Source: Serpens sp035306625
GTDB lineage: Bacteria; Pseudomonadota; Gammaproteobacteria; Pseudomonadales; Pseudomonadaceae
DNA: 38,245 bases
Assembly: GCA_035306625.1 (NCBI GenBank)
Contig: DATGNS010000259.1
Span: forward strand, 1 to 38,245
Reading direction: 5' to 3'
Each line of letters begins with the position of its first letter. The first letter of the stretch is position 1. Of this stretch, positions 23,410 through 31,401 are shown piece after piece. The position numbers were made by a program, and so were the translations under genes. The notes under the pieces were generated by a model that did no database searches, was not told the origin of the DNA, and was given only the letters and a program-made list of their open reading frames with translations.

Positions 23410-24168
23410 TCAGCCACGCTCCAGGGAGTACACGAAGGGGGCAATCACTTCCAGGCTGCCGTTCTTGAGGAGTTCCGGCGGCGGCGGTGGCAACGGCTGG
23501 GCGCGCCGGATCATCTGCAGGGTGGCGCGATCCAGCGAGCGGCTGCCGGAACCGGCCACCACCTGATGGTCGAGCACCTGGCCGCGGCCGTCGATCACCA
23601 TGCGCACCTTCACCGTGCCTTCCTGGCCACGCTGGCGCGCGTCGTGGGGGTAGCGCTTGTGGCGGTTGAGGTGGCCGAGCAACAGACTCTCCCAGGTCAC
23701 CTGCCCCTGCGCGACCTGATTGCTGGCCGAGAGCGCGGAGGCGGATTCCGGCGCGCGCGCCTGCTGGCTGGGCTGAGCCGGCGGCAGATCCTCGGCCGGC
23801 TTCTGCTCGGGCTGGGGCTCGGGTTCGGGTTCCGGTTTGGGCTCGGGCTTCTTCGGCTTCGGCTTCGGCTTGGGTTTGGGCTTCGGCGGCGGCGGAGGCG
23901 GCAGCTCGATCTCCGGCTCGGGCGCCTCGACCTGCTTGGGCTGCTCGATCTCCGGTTCGGGTTCGGGTTCCGGCTCGGGCTGCGGCGGGGCTGGCGTCGG
24001 CGCTTCGGGCAACGGCGCCAGCTCCAGCATCATGGCCGGCGCGGGCATGGCGGCCATGGGCATGGCCTCGGGCTGCCAGAACAGCGACCAGAAGGCCAGG
24101 CCGAAGTGCACCGCCAGCACGATCAGCAGGCTGATGCCCCAGTGGCCGAATCTGCGCACGATGGTCAT
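23410..24168 (-). CDS. tonB: Energy-transducing protein TonB
   Basis: TonB carries inner-membrane proton energy to outer-membrane receptors for iron-siderophores and other ligands. The 252-residue protein has one N-terminal membrane anchor (about 11-31) including H21. A long proline-rich spacer follows (about 45-135), with PEPEPEPEPE and KPKPKPKPKP repeats. The C-terminal domain (about 160-250) has the YP motif (HKRYPHDARQRG) and VKVRMVIDGRGQVLD. Its start overlaps the exbD stop by 4 bp (ATGA). It is the last gene of exbB-exbD-tonB, which lies behind a Fur-box candidate. Confidence 0.95.
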   Translation of the reverse strand: MTIVRRFGHWGISLLIVLAVHFGLAFWSLFWQPEAMPMAAMPAPAMMLELAPLPEAPTPAPPQPEPEPEPEPEIEQPKQVEAPEPEIELPPPPPPKPKPKPKPKPKKPEPKPEPEPEPQPEQKPAEDLPPAQPSQQARAPESASALSASNQVAQGQVTWESLLLGHLNRHKRYPHDARQRGQEGTVKVRMVIDGRGQVLDHQVVAGSGSRSLDRATLQMIRRAQPLPPPPPELLKNGSLEVIAPFVYSLERG

Positions 24169-24587
24169 TTGCCGCCAACCGTCTCCAGGCCGACCAGGCC
24201 GACCTTCAGATAGCCCGCGCCGCGCAGGCCATCGAGGATTTCCATGAGGTTGCCGTATTCCACGGCGGTGTCGCCGCGCACGAAGATGGTGGTGTTCCTG
24301 TCACCGCTGGTGGCCAGGTCCAGGGCGCTGCCCAGGGCATCGAGGCTGATGGGCTCGTTGCCCAGGTACAGGCTGCCGTCCTGCTTGATGCTCAGGTAGA
24401 TGGGCTTGTCCGGTCGCTTGGACGGCTTGGCTGTCGAGGCGGGCAGGTCGAGCTTGACGTCCACGGTGGCCAGCGGCGCGGCCACCATGAAGATGATCAG
24501 CAGCACCAGCATCACGTCGATGAACGGGGTGACGTTGATCTCGCTGTTTTCCGCCAGATCATCGCCGTCCTTCAGCTGCATGCCCAT
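24165..24587 (-). CDS. exbD: TonB-system proton channel subunit ExbD
   Basis: ExbD forms, with ExbB, the inner-membrane proton channel that energises TonB. The 140-residue protein has a single membrane segment (about 21-41, VTPFIDVMLVLLIIFMVAAP) with the essential aspartate D24, equivalent to E. coli D25. A periplasmic domain follows (LPASTAKPSKRPDKPIYLS). The start at 24587 (MGMQLKDGDD) has an AAGGTGGG ribosome site. exbB ends 2 bp upstream and tonB overlaps downstream, so the three are translationally coupled. Confidence 0.95.
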   Translation of the reverse strand: MGMQLKDGDDLAENSEINVTPFIDVMLVLLIIFMVAAPLATVDVKLDLPASTAKPSKRPDKPIYLSIKQDGSLYLGNEPISLDALGSALDLATSGDRNTTIFVRGDTAVEYGNLMEILDGLRGAGYLKVGLVGLETVGGK

Positions 24588-24589
24588 GT

Positions 24590-25558
24590 TCAGCCCACCT
24601 TCACCACATGGGGCACGGGCCGCTCGCCGGCGGCCTGGTGATCCAGATCGCGGCTGACCAGCAGCAGCACCTCGGCGGCGGCATCGCCCACCTGGGCCCG
24701 GTAGCCGGTGATGGCGCGGGCGAAGATGTTGTACAGCACCACCGCAGGGATGGCCGCCACCAGGCCGATGGCGGTGGCCAGCAGCGCCTCGGCGATGCCC
24801 GGCGCCACCACTGCCAGGTTGGTGGTCTGGCTCTTGGCGATGCCGATGAAGCTGTTCATGATCCCCCACACGGTGCCGAACAGGCCCACGAAGGGCGACA
24901 CCGAGCCCACCGAAGCCAGCACGCCGGTGCCCTGGGACATCTGTCGTCCACTGGCGCCTACCATGCGTTCGAAGCGGAAGCTGACGCGCTCCTTGATGCC
25001 TTCCTTGTCGGCCTTGCCGGACAGCTCCAGCTCATGGCGCGCCTCTTCGATCAGGCGGCTGGTCAGGCTGCCCGCGGCACGCGGCTGGTCGGCGGCCTGC
25101 TTGAGACTGCGGGCGTTCTTCAGCCCGGCGTACTCGGCGCGCAGGCGGCGCTTGGCCCGCACCAGCTCCAGGCCCTTGGCCAGGGCCACGGTCCAGGTGA
25201 GCACCGAGGCCAGCACCAGGCCGATCATCACCGCCTTGACCACCCAGTCGGCGCCCTGATACATGCCCCAGGGAGACAGGTCGTGGCTCAGACCATGCTC
25301 GATCTCCACCGGCTGCGGTGCTGCGGGGGCGGCGCCAGCGTCGTTCGGAGCAGCCTCGGCGGGCGCGCTTTCGCCTTGCGGGACCGCGGCCGCGTCCGAA
25401 CCGGCGGAGCTGGCAGCGGCTTCGGCATGGACGTGGGCTTCGGCGGCCGTTGCCGGCGCGCTGAAAGGTGCCGTCTGGGCCTGCGCGGCCGGCGCCAGCA
25501 GGCAGCCGATGAGCAGGGCTGCAAGGAGAGGCTGAGCGCGGTGGGCGGTTCTGTTCAT
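24590..25558 (-). CDS. exbB: TonB-system proton channel subunit ExbB, long form
   Basis: ExbB is the pentameric scaffold of the ExbBD motor. From the ATG at 25558 the protein is 322 residues. The N-terminus has a signal-peptide-like segment (LLAALLIGCLLAPAAQAQ) and an alanine- and proline-rich periplasmic stretch (about 30-95), making it longer than E. coli ExbB (244). Three membrane segments follow; the second and third carry the family motifs GLFGTVWGIMNSFIGI and APGIAEALLATAIGLVAAIPAVV. An upstream ATG at 25636 lies inside the promoter/Fur region and is rejected. It is the first gene of the operon. Confidence 0.93.
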   Translation of the reverse strand: MNRTAHRAQPLLAALLIGCLLAPAAQAQTAPFSAPATAAEAHVHAEAAASSAGSDAAAVPQGESAPAEAAPNDAGAAPAAPQPVEIEHGLSHDLSPWGMYQGADWVVKAVMIGLVLASVLTWTVALAKGLELVRAKRRLRAEYAGLKNARSLKQAADQPRAAGSLTSRLIEEARHELELSGKADKEGIKERVSFRFERMVGASGRQMSQGTGVLASVGSVSPFVGLFGTVWGIMNSFIGIAKSQTTNLAVVAPGIAEALLATAIGLVAAIPAVVLYNIFARAITGYRAQVGDAAAEVLLLVSRDLDHQAAGERPVPHVVKVG

Positions 25559-25622
25559 GAGGCGTGACCTGAACTGGAAAGGCGGAACCCTGCCCGTGGG
25601 CAGCGAGGAAAAAACGGGCGAG

Positions 25623-25651
25623 ATTATTGCAAACAATTCTCGTTAATTCAA
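25623..25651 (-). promoter_or_regulatory. exbB promoter overlapping a Fur-box candidate
   Basis: On the minus strand TTGAAT (25646-25651) and AATAAT (25623-25628) are separated by 17 bp. Between them the plus strand reads ATTGCAAACAATTCTCGTT (25626-25644), which matches the Pseudomonas Fur-box style (TTGCAAATGATTCTCATTTG-like) and would let Fur-iron block RNA polymerase. The SDR-type gene diverges about 50 bp away and may share this control. Confidence 0.75.
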
Positions 25652-25702
25652 AGCGGATTGTCGCGCGAACGACCGCCGCAGCACCTTGATGGGACTCATC
25701 CA

Positions 25703-26548
25703 ATGCGTGAATTTCCTCGCCTTCTGATCGCCGGCTGCGGTGATCTGGGCTGTCGCACCGGCACCACCCTGGCCGCCCGGGGCTGGACCGTACAGGGCCT
25801 GCGACGACAGGTCGCAGCACTGCCGCAGGTCATCCTGCCGCTGGCCGGTGATCTGTCCCGGGCCGATTGCCCCGCCGGCTGGCCCGCCCGGAGCCCGGAC
25901 TACGTGCTGTATGCCGCGGCCGCCAAACGTTCCGACGAGGCGGCGTATCGCGCCGCGTATGTGGACGGCCTGCGCCATGTGCTGGGCTGGCTGGCCGCCC
26001 ATGGGCAGCGCCCCCGACGCCTGCTGTTCGTCTCCAGCACCGCGGTGTACGGCCAGCACCAGGGCGAATGGGTGGACGAGGACTCGGCCTGCGAGCCCCG
26101 GGGCTTCACCGGGCGCATCCTGCTGGAGGCCGAACAGCTGGCACTGCACAGCGGCATTCCCGCCAGCGTGGTGCGCCTGGCCGGGCTGTACGAGGGCGGC
26201 AGCCGCTGGCTGATCGACCAGCTGCGCGCCGGGCAGATGCCGGCGGCCGAGCCGCCGCTGTACAGCAACCGCATCCATCGCGACGACGCCGCCGCGCTGC
26301 TGGCCTGCCTGCTGCAAGCGGATGCCCGCGGGGAAACGCTGGAAGAGATCTACCTGGGCGTGGACGACGAGCCGGCGCCGCTGCATGAGGTGGCACAGTG
26401 GCTGCGCGCGCGGTTCGCCATCGACACGCCGCCCAGCGCGCCGATGCAGCGCCGCGCCGGCAGCAAGCGCTGCAGCAACGCACGGGCGCGCAGCCTGGGC
26501 TGGACGCCGCGTTATCCGAGTTATCGCGAGGGGTATGGGCAACCGTAG
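25703..26548 (+). CDS. NAD-dependent epimerase/SDR-family protein
   Basis: This is a 281-residue cytoplasmic protein of the extended short-chain dehydrogenase/epimerase superfamily, resembling the YeeZ group. It has the nucleotide-binding motif LLIAGCGDLGCRTG, the catalytic-type segment LLFVSSTAVYGQHQGEWV with a serine and tyrosine, and a later R-I-H-R-D-D segment. The TAG stop codon lies inside the first REP element, which therefore supplies the end of the gene; the last residues (YGQP) may have been set by that insertion. It diverges from exbB. Its substrate is unknown. Confidence 0.75.
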   Translation: MREFPRLLIAGCGDLGCRTGTTLAARGWTVQGLRRQVAALPQVILPLAGDLSRADCPAGWPARSPDYVLYAAAAKRSDEAAYRAAYVDGLRHVLGWLAAHGQRPRRLLFVSSTAVYGQHQGEWVDEDSACEPRGFTGRILLEAEQLALHSGIPASVVRLAGLYEGGSRWLIDQLRAGQMPAAEPPLYSNRIHRDDAAALLACLLQADARGETLEEIYLGVDDEPAPLHEVAQWLRARFAIDTPPSAPMQRRAGSKRCSNARARSLGWTPRYPSYREGYGQP

Positions 26549-26616
26549 GGTGGACAGCGTTTTTCCTGTCCACCGAACCGCCGCACGGCGGACAAGAACG
26601 ACGCTGTCCGCCCTAC
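26545..26616. repeat. BIME-like REP pair 1 (GTAG-headed)
   Basis: Two REP-type hairpins face each other. The left one is GTAG followed by GGTGGACAG/CTGTCCACC. The right one is GGCGGACA/TGTCCGCC followed by CTAC, the complement of the head. The outer ends also form an inverted repeat: GTAGGGtGGACAGCG against GTAGGGcGGACAGCG. The GTAG head and the inverted pairing match REP sequences mobilised by RAYT-type transposases (family knowledge); no transposase is in this window. It overlaps the SDR gene's stop codon. Confidence 0.75.
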
Positions 26617-26651
26617 GAATCGGACCGCCATACGGAAATGCAGAGGGACCG

Positions 26652-26712
26652 GTAGGGTGGTCAACGCTGCGTGTTGGCCACCTGGTGGCCGGAACAACGC
26701 CGACCGCCCTAC
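26652..26712. repeat. BIME-like REP pair 2 (GTAG-headed)
   Basis: This is a second element of the same layout, 35 bp after the first. GTAG is followed by the hairpin GGTGGTCAAC/GTTGGCCACC (one G-U type pair), then an inverted hairpin GGTGGCCGG/CCGACCGCC ending CTAC. The arms differ in sequence from pair 1 but keep the GTAGGGTGG end, so they are diverged members of one family. Together they fill the space between the convergent SDR and ridA genes and may act as transcription barriers. Confidence 0.72.
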
Positions 26713-26757
26713 CGACATGCGCCACCAGGCGCCGTGTCGGAAATTGCCGGGTGGTGA

Positions 26758-27138
26758 TCAGCCGATGACCATCACCCCGTCCATTTCCACCAGCGAGCCG
26801 CGCGGCAGGCTGTTGATGCCGATGGCGGCGCGGGCCGGATAGGGCTGCTGGAAGTAGCGGCTCATCACCTCGTTGACGGTGGCGAAGTTGTTCAGGTCGG
26901 TGAGGTAGATGTTCAGCTTGACGATGTCGTTCAGCGTGCCGCCGGCGGCCTCGGCCACCGCCTTGAGGTTCTCGAACACACGCACGGCCTGGGCCTCGAA
27001 GCCCTCGACCAGCTGCATGGTGGCCGGATCCAGGGGGATCTGGCCGGACAGGTAGACGGTGTCGCCGGCCTTGATCGCCTGGGAATAGGTGCCGATGGCG
27101 GCGGGCGCCTTGTCGGTGCTGATGACGGTCTTGCTCAT
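26758..27138 (-). CDS. ridA: RidA-family enamine/imine deaminase
   Basis: RidA hydrolyses reactive enamine/imine intermediates (such as 2-aminoacrylate) and protects PLP enzymes. The 126-residue protein fits the YjgF/RidA family. Visible features are TDKAPAAIGTYSQAI near the start, VYLSGQIPLDP, and the conserved arginine in YPARAAIGI. The start at 27138 has an AGGGAG ribosome site. It lies 61 bp after spoT on the same strand, a common Pseudomonas arrangement, with a hairpin between them. Confidence 0.94.
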   Translation of the reverse strand: MSKTVISTDKAPAAIGTYSQAIKAGDTVYLSGQIPLDPATMQLVEGFEAQAVRVFENLKAVAEAAGGTLNDIVKLNIYLTDLNNFATVNEVMSRYFQQPYPARAAIGINSLPRGSLVEMDGVMVIG

Positions 27139-27159
27139 GGTGGGCTCCCTGAAGAGAAC

Positions 27160-27180
27160 GGCCACCGGGGAGCGGTGGCC
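27160..27180 (-). other. Hairpin between spoT and ridA
   Basis: A perfect 8-bp inverted repeat, GGCCACCG/CGGTGGCC with a 5-nt loop, lies in the 61-bp spacer. On the minus strand it is followed by GTTCTCTTC. It could be a partial terminator or stabiliser that sets the spoT-to-ridA ratio (inference). Confidence 0.5.
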
Positions 27181-27199
27181 GCGAGGACAAGTAAGCGGG

Positions 27200-29326
27200 T
27201 CAGGCTCGCACGCGGGTGATGCGCGACACACCCATCAGCACGCGCAGCTTCTTGATGACCCGCGCCAGATGCACGCGATCGCGCACGCTGACCACCATCT
27301 GCACCACGCTGAGGCGGCCATCGCGCTCGTCCATGCTGATCTTCTCGATGTTGGCGTCGGCGGCGGTGACGCTGCTGGCCAGCAGGGCGATCAGGCCGCG
27401 CTGGTGTTCCAGCTCGACACGCAGTTCCACGTTGAACTCGCCGCTGACCTCGCGCGACCAGGTGAGCGGCACGCATTTCTCCGGATTGGTGCGGATCTCG
27501 GCGATGTTCCGGCAACCGTCCAGATGCACCACCATGCCCTTGCCGGCCGACAGGTGACCGACGATCGGGTCACCCGGAATCGGCGTGCAGCACTTGGCGT
27601 AGCTGAGCACCAGCCCTTCGGTGCCCTTGATGGCCAGCGGCCCCTCGTTTTCCGGGGTCTGCGCCGCCAGTTCCAGCTCCTCGCTGCCTTCCATCAGCTG
27701 GCGGGCCACCACCAGCGCCATGCGGTTGCCCAGGCCGATGTCTTCGAGCAGATCCTCGAAGTCGTTCAGCTTGTACTCGACCAGCACCGCCTGGATGCGC
27801 TGCGCCGGAATGCGTTCCAGGTCGGTCTCGAAGCTGGCCAGGGCCTTGTTGAGCAGGCGCTGGCCGAGGTTGATGGATTCCGAGCGGCGCTGCTGCTTGA
27901 GGGCGTGGCGGATGTGGGTGCGCGCCTTGCCGGTGACCACGAAGTTGAGCCAGGCGGGATTGGGGCGGGCGCTGGGCGCGGTGACGATCTCCACCGTCTC
28001 GCCGCTCTCCAGCGGCTGCGACAGCGGCGCCAGGCGGCGGTTGATGCGGCAGGCGATGCAGCTGTTGCCCACGTCCGTATGCACGGCATAGGCGAAGTCG
28101 ACCGCCGTGGAGCCGCGCGGCAGCTCCATGATGCGGCCCTTGGGCGTGAACACGTAGACCTCGTCGGGGAACAGGTCGATCTTCACGCTCTCGATGAATT
28201 CCAGGGAATTGCCGGCGCGCTGCTGCAGCTCGAGGATGCCCTTGACCCACTGGCGGGCACGGGCGTGGCTGCTGCGCGGCGATTCCTCGCCATGGGACTT
28301 GTACAGCCAGTGCGCGGCGATGCCGTTGTTGGCCATGTCCTCCATTTCCTGGGTGCGGATCTGGATCTCGATGGGCACCCCGTGCATGCCGAACAGCGTG
28401 GTGTGCAGCGACTGATAGCCGTTGGCCTTGGGAATCGCGATGTAGTCCTTGAAGCGCCCGGGCAGCGGCTTGTACAGGCTGTGCACGGCGCCCAGCACCC
28501 GGTAGCAGGTGTCCACCTTGTCGACCACGATGCGGAAGGCGTACACGTCCATGATCTCGGAAAACGCCTTGCGCTTGCCGCGCATCTTCTTGTAGATGCT
28601 GTACAGGTGTTTCTCGCGGCCGCTGACCTGCCCCACCAGGCCCTCGCGCTCCAGGCAGCTCTGCAGCGACTGCTCGATCTTGGCGACGATTTCCTTGCGG
28701 TTGCCGCGCGCGCCGCGCACCGCCGCGCGGATGCGCTCGCAGCGCATCGGGTGCATGGCGCGGAAGCCCAGGTCCTCGAACTCCACGCGCATGTTGTGCA
28801 TGCCCAGCCGGTTGGCGATGGGCGCGTAGATCTCCAGGGTCTCGCGGGCGATGCGCCGGCTCTTCTCCGGCGGCATGGCGTCCAGGGTGCGCATGTTGTG
28901 CAGGCGGTCGGCCAGCTTGACCAGGATGACGCGGATGTCGCGGGCCATGGCCAGGGCCATCTTCTGGAAGTTCTCGGCCTGCGCCTCGGCCTTGTTCTCG
29001 AACTTCATCTGGGTCAGCTTGCTGACCCCGTCCACCAGCTCGGCCACCGTCTCGCCGAACTGGGCGCTGATGGCTTCCTTGGCGATGCCGGTGTCCTCGA
29101 TCACGTCGTGCAGCATGGCGGCCATCAGGCTCTGATGGTCCATGTGCATGTCGGCGAGGATGTTGGCTACCGCCAGCGGATGGGTGACATAGGCCTCGCC
29201 ACTGCGCCGGCGCTGGCCGTCGTGGGCCTGCTCGGCGTAGTAGTAGGCACGGCGGACCAGATTGACCTGGTCCGCGGCGAGATAGCTTGAGATGCGATCA
29301 GCGAGGGCTTCGACATTACCGGCCAT
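27200..29326 (-). CDS. spoT: Bifunctional (p)ppGpp synthetase/hydrolase SpoT
   Basis: SpoT makes and degrades the alarmone (p)ppGpp. The 708-residue protein has the hydrolase HD motif (MLHDVIEDTG), a synthetase domain with the RFKD motif of bifunctional enzymes (LPGRFKDYIAIPKANGYQSL), a TGS domain (VFTPKGRIMELPRGSTAVDF) and a C-terminal ACT domain (FNVELRVELEHQRGLIALLA). The start at 29326 (MAGNVEALADR) has a strong CAGGAGGT ribosome site. It lies 66 bp after rpoZ, forming yicC-gmk-rpoZ-spoT-ridA on one strand. Confidence 0.97.
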   Translation of the reverse strand: MAGNVEALADRISSYLAADQVNLVRRAYYYAEQAHDGQRRRSGEAYVTHPLAVANILADMHMDHQSLMAAMLHDVIEDTGIAKEAISAQFGETVAELVDGVSKLTQMKFENKAEAQAENFQKMALAMARDIRVILVKLADRLHNMRTLDAMPPEKSRRIARETLEIYAPIANRLGMHNMRVEFEDLGFRAMHPMRCERIRAAVRGARGNRKEIVAKIEQSLQSCLEREGLVGQVSGREKHLYSIYKKMRGKRKAFSEIMDVYAFRIVVDKVDTCYRVLGAVHSLYKPLPGRFKDYIAIPKANGYQSLHTTLFGMHGVPIEIQIRTQEMEDMANNGIAAHWLYKSHGEESPRSSHARARQWVKGILELQQRAGNSLEFIESVKIDLFPDEVYVFTPKGRIMELPRGSTAVDFAYAVHTDVGNSCIACRINRRLAPLSQPLESGETVEIVTAPSARPNPAWLNFVVTGKARTHIRHALKQQRRSESINLGQRLLNKALASFETDLERIPAQRIQAVLVEYKLNDFEDLLEDIGLGNRMALVVARQLMEGSEELELAAQTPENEGPLAIKGTEGLVLSYAKCCTPIPGDPIVGHLSAGKGMVVHLDGCRNIAEIRTNPEKCVPLTWSREVSGEFNVELRVELEHQRGLIALLASSVTAADANIEKISMDERDGRLSVVQMVVSVRDRVHLARVIKKLRVLMGVSRITRVRA

Positions 29327-29392
29327 GGCGGCACCTCCTGCCGTGAGCATACTGCATCGGCAGCGGCAGCGAACCACCTCGCTTGCGCATGA

Positions 29393-29659
29393 TCAGAGGG
29401 CCTCGTCTTTGGCCTCTTCGTCGAAGGCGGCGAAGATCGGCTCTTCCTCGATCAGCTCTTCCTCGGCGATGACGGCTTCGTCCACCAGGCCGCCGGCGAT
29501 CTCGCGCAGGGCCACCACGGTGGGCTTGTCGTTCTCCCAGGCGACCTTCGGTTCCTTGCCGCCGGTGGCCAGCTGACGCGCGCGCTTGGTGGCCAGCATG
29601 ACCAGCTCGAAGCGGTTATCGACGTTTTCCAGGCAGTCTTCAACGGTTACGCGGGCCAT
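29393..29659 (-). CDS. rpoZ: RNA polymerase omega subunit RpoZ
   Basis: Omega assists assembly of RNA polymerase and, with beta-prime, forms ppGpp site 1. The 88-residue product starts MARVTVEDCLENVDNRFELV, keeping the conserved N-terminus involved in alarmone binding, and continues with ATKRARQLATGGK. The C-terminus is acidic (EEELIEEEPIFAAFDEE). A GAGGAA ribosome site precedes the ATG. It lies directly upstream of spoT. Confidence 0.96.
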   Translation of the reverse strand: MARVTVEDCLENVDNRFELVMLATKRARQLATGGKEPKVAWENDKPTVVALREIAGGLVDEAVIAEEELIEEEPIFAAFDEEAKDEAL

Positions 29660-29716
29660 GGGTGTTCCTCAAAGTGGCATGGGGGGCTTTGCCCAGGCTG
29701 GGCGAGCGGACCCGAT

Positions 29717-29746
29717 AGTCTAAAGAAGCCGCGGGGCCAGCGGCAA
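29717..29746 (-). promoter_or_regulatory. Predicted promoter of rpoZ-spoT
   Basis: On the minus strand TTGCCG (29741-29746) and TAGACT (29717-29722) are separated by 18 bp, 58 bp before the rpoZ start. This is a plausible sigma-70 promoter independent of gmk. Confidence 0.5.
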
Positions 29747-29768
29747 GCACCGGCCCGACGGACGCTGG

Positions 29769-30389
29769 TCAGCCGAGCAGCGCCTCCAGCAGCGCCGCAT
29801 GACGCTGCTGCTGGCGCTGCTGGCGCAGCTGGTTGGCGCGAAAGATGGCCTTCAGGTCATCCAGCGCGTGGGCGAAATCGTCGTTGATCACCAGGTAGTC
29901 GTACTCGACGTAGTGGCTCATCTCGCTGACCGCCTCGCGCATGCGGCGCTCGATCACTTCGTCGCTGTCCTGGCCGCGGTTGGTCAGACGCTGGCGCAGG
30001 GCCTGCTGGGTCGGCGGCAGGATGAAGATGGAGCGGGCCTCGGGCATCAGGCGGCGCACCTGCTGGGCGCCCTGCCAGTCGATCTCCAGGATCAGGTCGT
30101 AGCCTTCGGCCAGGGTCTGCTCGACCCAGCGCTGCGAGGTGCCGTACAGGTTGCCGAACACCTCGGCATGCTCGAGGAACTCGTTGCGCTCCAGCATGGC
30201 GAGAAAGCGCTCGCGGTCGACGAAGTGGTAGTTCACCCCGTCCACCTCGCCCGGGCGCATCGCCCGGGTGGTGTGCGAGACCGACACGCGCACCTGCGGC
30301 ATGCTGTCGATCAGGGCCTTGACCAGGCTGGTCTTGCCGGCCCCGGACGGGGCGGAAACGATGTAGAGGGTACCGCTGGTGGCGCTCAT
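29769..30389 (-). CDS. gmk: Guanylate kinase
   Basis: Gmk phosphorylates GMP to GDP with ATP. The 206-residue product has the P-loop SAPSGAGKTSLVKAL, the GMP-binding segment VSHTTRAMRPGEVDGVNYHFV, and DWQGAQQVRR. It lies 10 bp after yicC and upstream of rpoZ-spoT. In many bacteria Gmk is inhibited by (p)ppGpp, which makes its closeness to spoT meaningful, but direct inhibition of this enzyme is not shown. Confidence 0.96.
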   Translation of the reverse strand: MSATSGTLYIVSAPSGAGKTSLVKALIDSMPQVRVSVSHTTRAMRPGEVDGVNYHFVDRERFLAMLERNEFLEHAEVFGNLYGTSQRWVEQTLAEGYDLILEIDWQGAQQVRRLMPEARSIFILPPTQQALRQRLTNRGQDSDEVIERRMREAVSEMSHYVEYDYLVINDDFAHALDDLKAIFRANQLRQQRQQQRHAALLEALLG

Positions 30390-30399
30390 GTCGTTCTCG

Positions 30400-31263
30400 T
30401 CACTCGATGTTCTGCACTTGTTCGCGCATCTGTTCGATCAGCACCTTGAGGTTCACCGCCGCCTGGGTGCTGCGTGGGTCGAAGGCCTTGGAGCCGAGCG
30501 TGTTGGCCTCGCGGTTGAGCTCCTGCATGAGGAAGTCCAGGCGCCGGCCCACGGCCCCGCCGGCCTTGAGCACGCGGCGCACCTCGGCCACGTGGGTGCT
30601 CAGACGGTCCAGTTCCTCGGCCACGTCACTCTTCTGGGCCAGCAGCACCAGCTCCTGCTCCAGGCGCTGGCTGTCCAGCTCCAGCTTCAGTTCGCTGAAG
30701 CGGTCGAGGATCTTCTGCCGCTGCAGACCGAGCATCTGGGGGATCTGTTCGCGCAGGGTGGCCACTTCCAGCAGGATGGCCTGCAGGCGATCCTCCAGCA
30801 GGCGGGCCAGGTCCTGGCCCTCGCGGGCGCGGCCTTCGCGCAGCTGCGCCAGCGCCTCGCCGAACAGCTCCAGGGCGGCGACGTTGAGCGCCTGCGGATC
30901 GGTGGCGTCGCCCACCAGCACGCCCGGCCAGGCCAGCACTTCCAGCGGATTGATCGGCGCCGGCTGGCGGATCAGCCCGGCCACTTCCTCGGCGACGGCG
31001 ACCAGCTGCGCGGCGCGCGCGCGATCGATCTGCAGGGTCCGGCCGCTGCCGGCCTCGGTGAAGCGCAGGGTGCATTCCACCTTGCCGCGCGACAGCCCCT
31101 GGCGCAGCGCCTCGCGCACCGGGCCTTCCAGATCGCGGAAGTTGTCGGGCAGACGCAGATGGGGTTCCAGATAGCGATGGTTGACCGAACGCAGCTCCCA
31201 GCTCAGGGTGCCGTAGGCCCCCGCACGTTCGCAGCGGGCGAAGGCGGTCATGCTGTGCACCAT
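30400..31263 (-). CDS. yicC: YicC-family endoribonuclease
   Basis: YicC-family proteins are conserved in bacteria and E. coli YicC has been shown to be an endoribonuclease. The 287-residue product starts MVHSMTAFARCERAGAYG and contains the family N-terminal segment WELRSVNHRYLEPHLRLP. The C-terminal region ends QELNREANTLGSKAFDPRST, highly conserved in the family. The start at 31263 gives the family length; an upstream ATG at 31332 lies in the divergent promoter region. gmk follows 10 bp downstream, so the two are likely co-transcribed. Confidence 0.93.
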   Translation of the reverse strand: MVHSMTAFARCERAGAYGTLSWELRSVNHRYLEPHLRLPDNFRDLEGPVREALRQGLSRGKVECTLRFTEAGSGRTLQIDRARAAQLVAVAEEVAGLIRQPAPINPLEVLAWPGVLVGDATDPQALNVAALELFGEALAQLREGRAREGQDLARLLEDRLQAILLEVATLREQIPQMLGLQRQKILDRFSELKLELDSQRLEQELVLLAQKSDVAEELDRLSTHVAEVRRVLKAGGAVGRRLDFLMQELNREANTLGSKAFDPRSTQAAVNLKVLIEQMREQVQNIE

Positions 31264-31302
31264 GGGGCGTACCTCTCGGGGTTCGGTTGCGAAAGGGGCG
31301 GA

Positions 31303-31308
31303 ATTGTA
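31303..31308 (-). promoter_or_regulatory. Likely -10 of yicC
   Basis: TACAAT on the minus strand lies about 40 bp upstream of the yicC start, a good -10. The -35 is weak (TGGGCG at 17 bp). It drives the yicC-gmk cluster away from rph. Confidence 0.5.
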
Positions 31309-31362
31309 GCGCAATGCCGCGGCATCGCCCACGACGGGACTGTCTTCGCTGCGTCAGACACC

Positions 31363-31368
31363 TATAAT
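31363..31368 (+). promoter_or_regulatory. -10 box of rph
   Basis: A perfect TATAAT lies 33 bp before the rph start codon. The -35 is weak (TGTCTT at 16 bp). It is divergent from the yicC promoter in the same 138-bp region. Confidence 0.6.
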
Positions 31369-31401
31369 GCCGGCTGATTTCATTCCCAGCAGGACGTACC
31401 C

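Noticed and set aside
23820..24000. Short repeated DNA in tonB that could be taken for a repeat array or CRISPR
   Set aside because: The repeats are Glu-Pro and Lys-Pro codons in the TonB spacer; there are no unique spacers.
26545..26712. Possible insertion sequence
   Set aside because: Ends are inverted, but the elements are 61-72 bp and carry no transposase; a REP/BIME reading fits better.
27089..29290. 733-codon open frame antisense to spoT
   Set aside because: SpoT is intact on the other strand; this frame is Gln/His/Leu-rich shadow.
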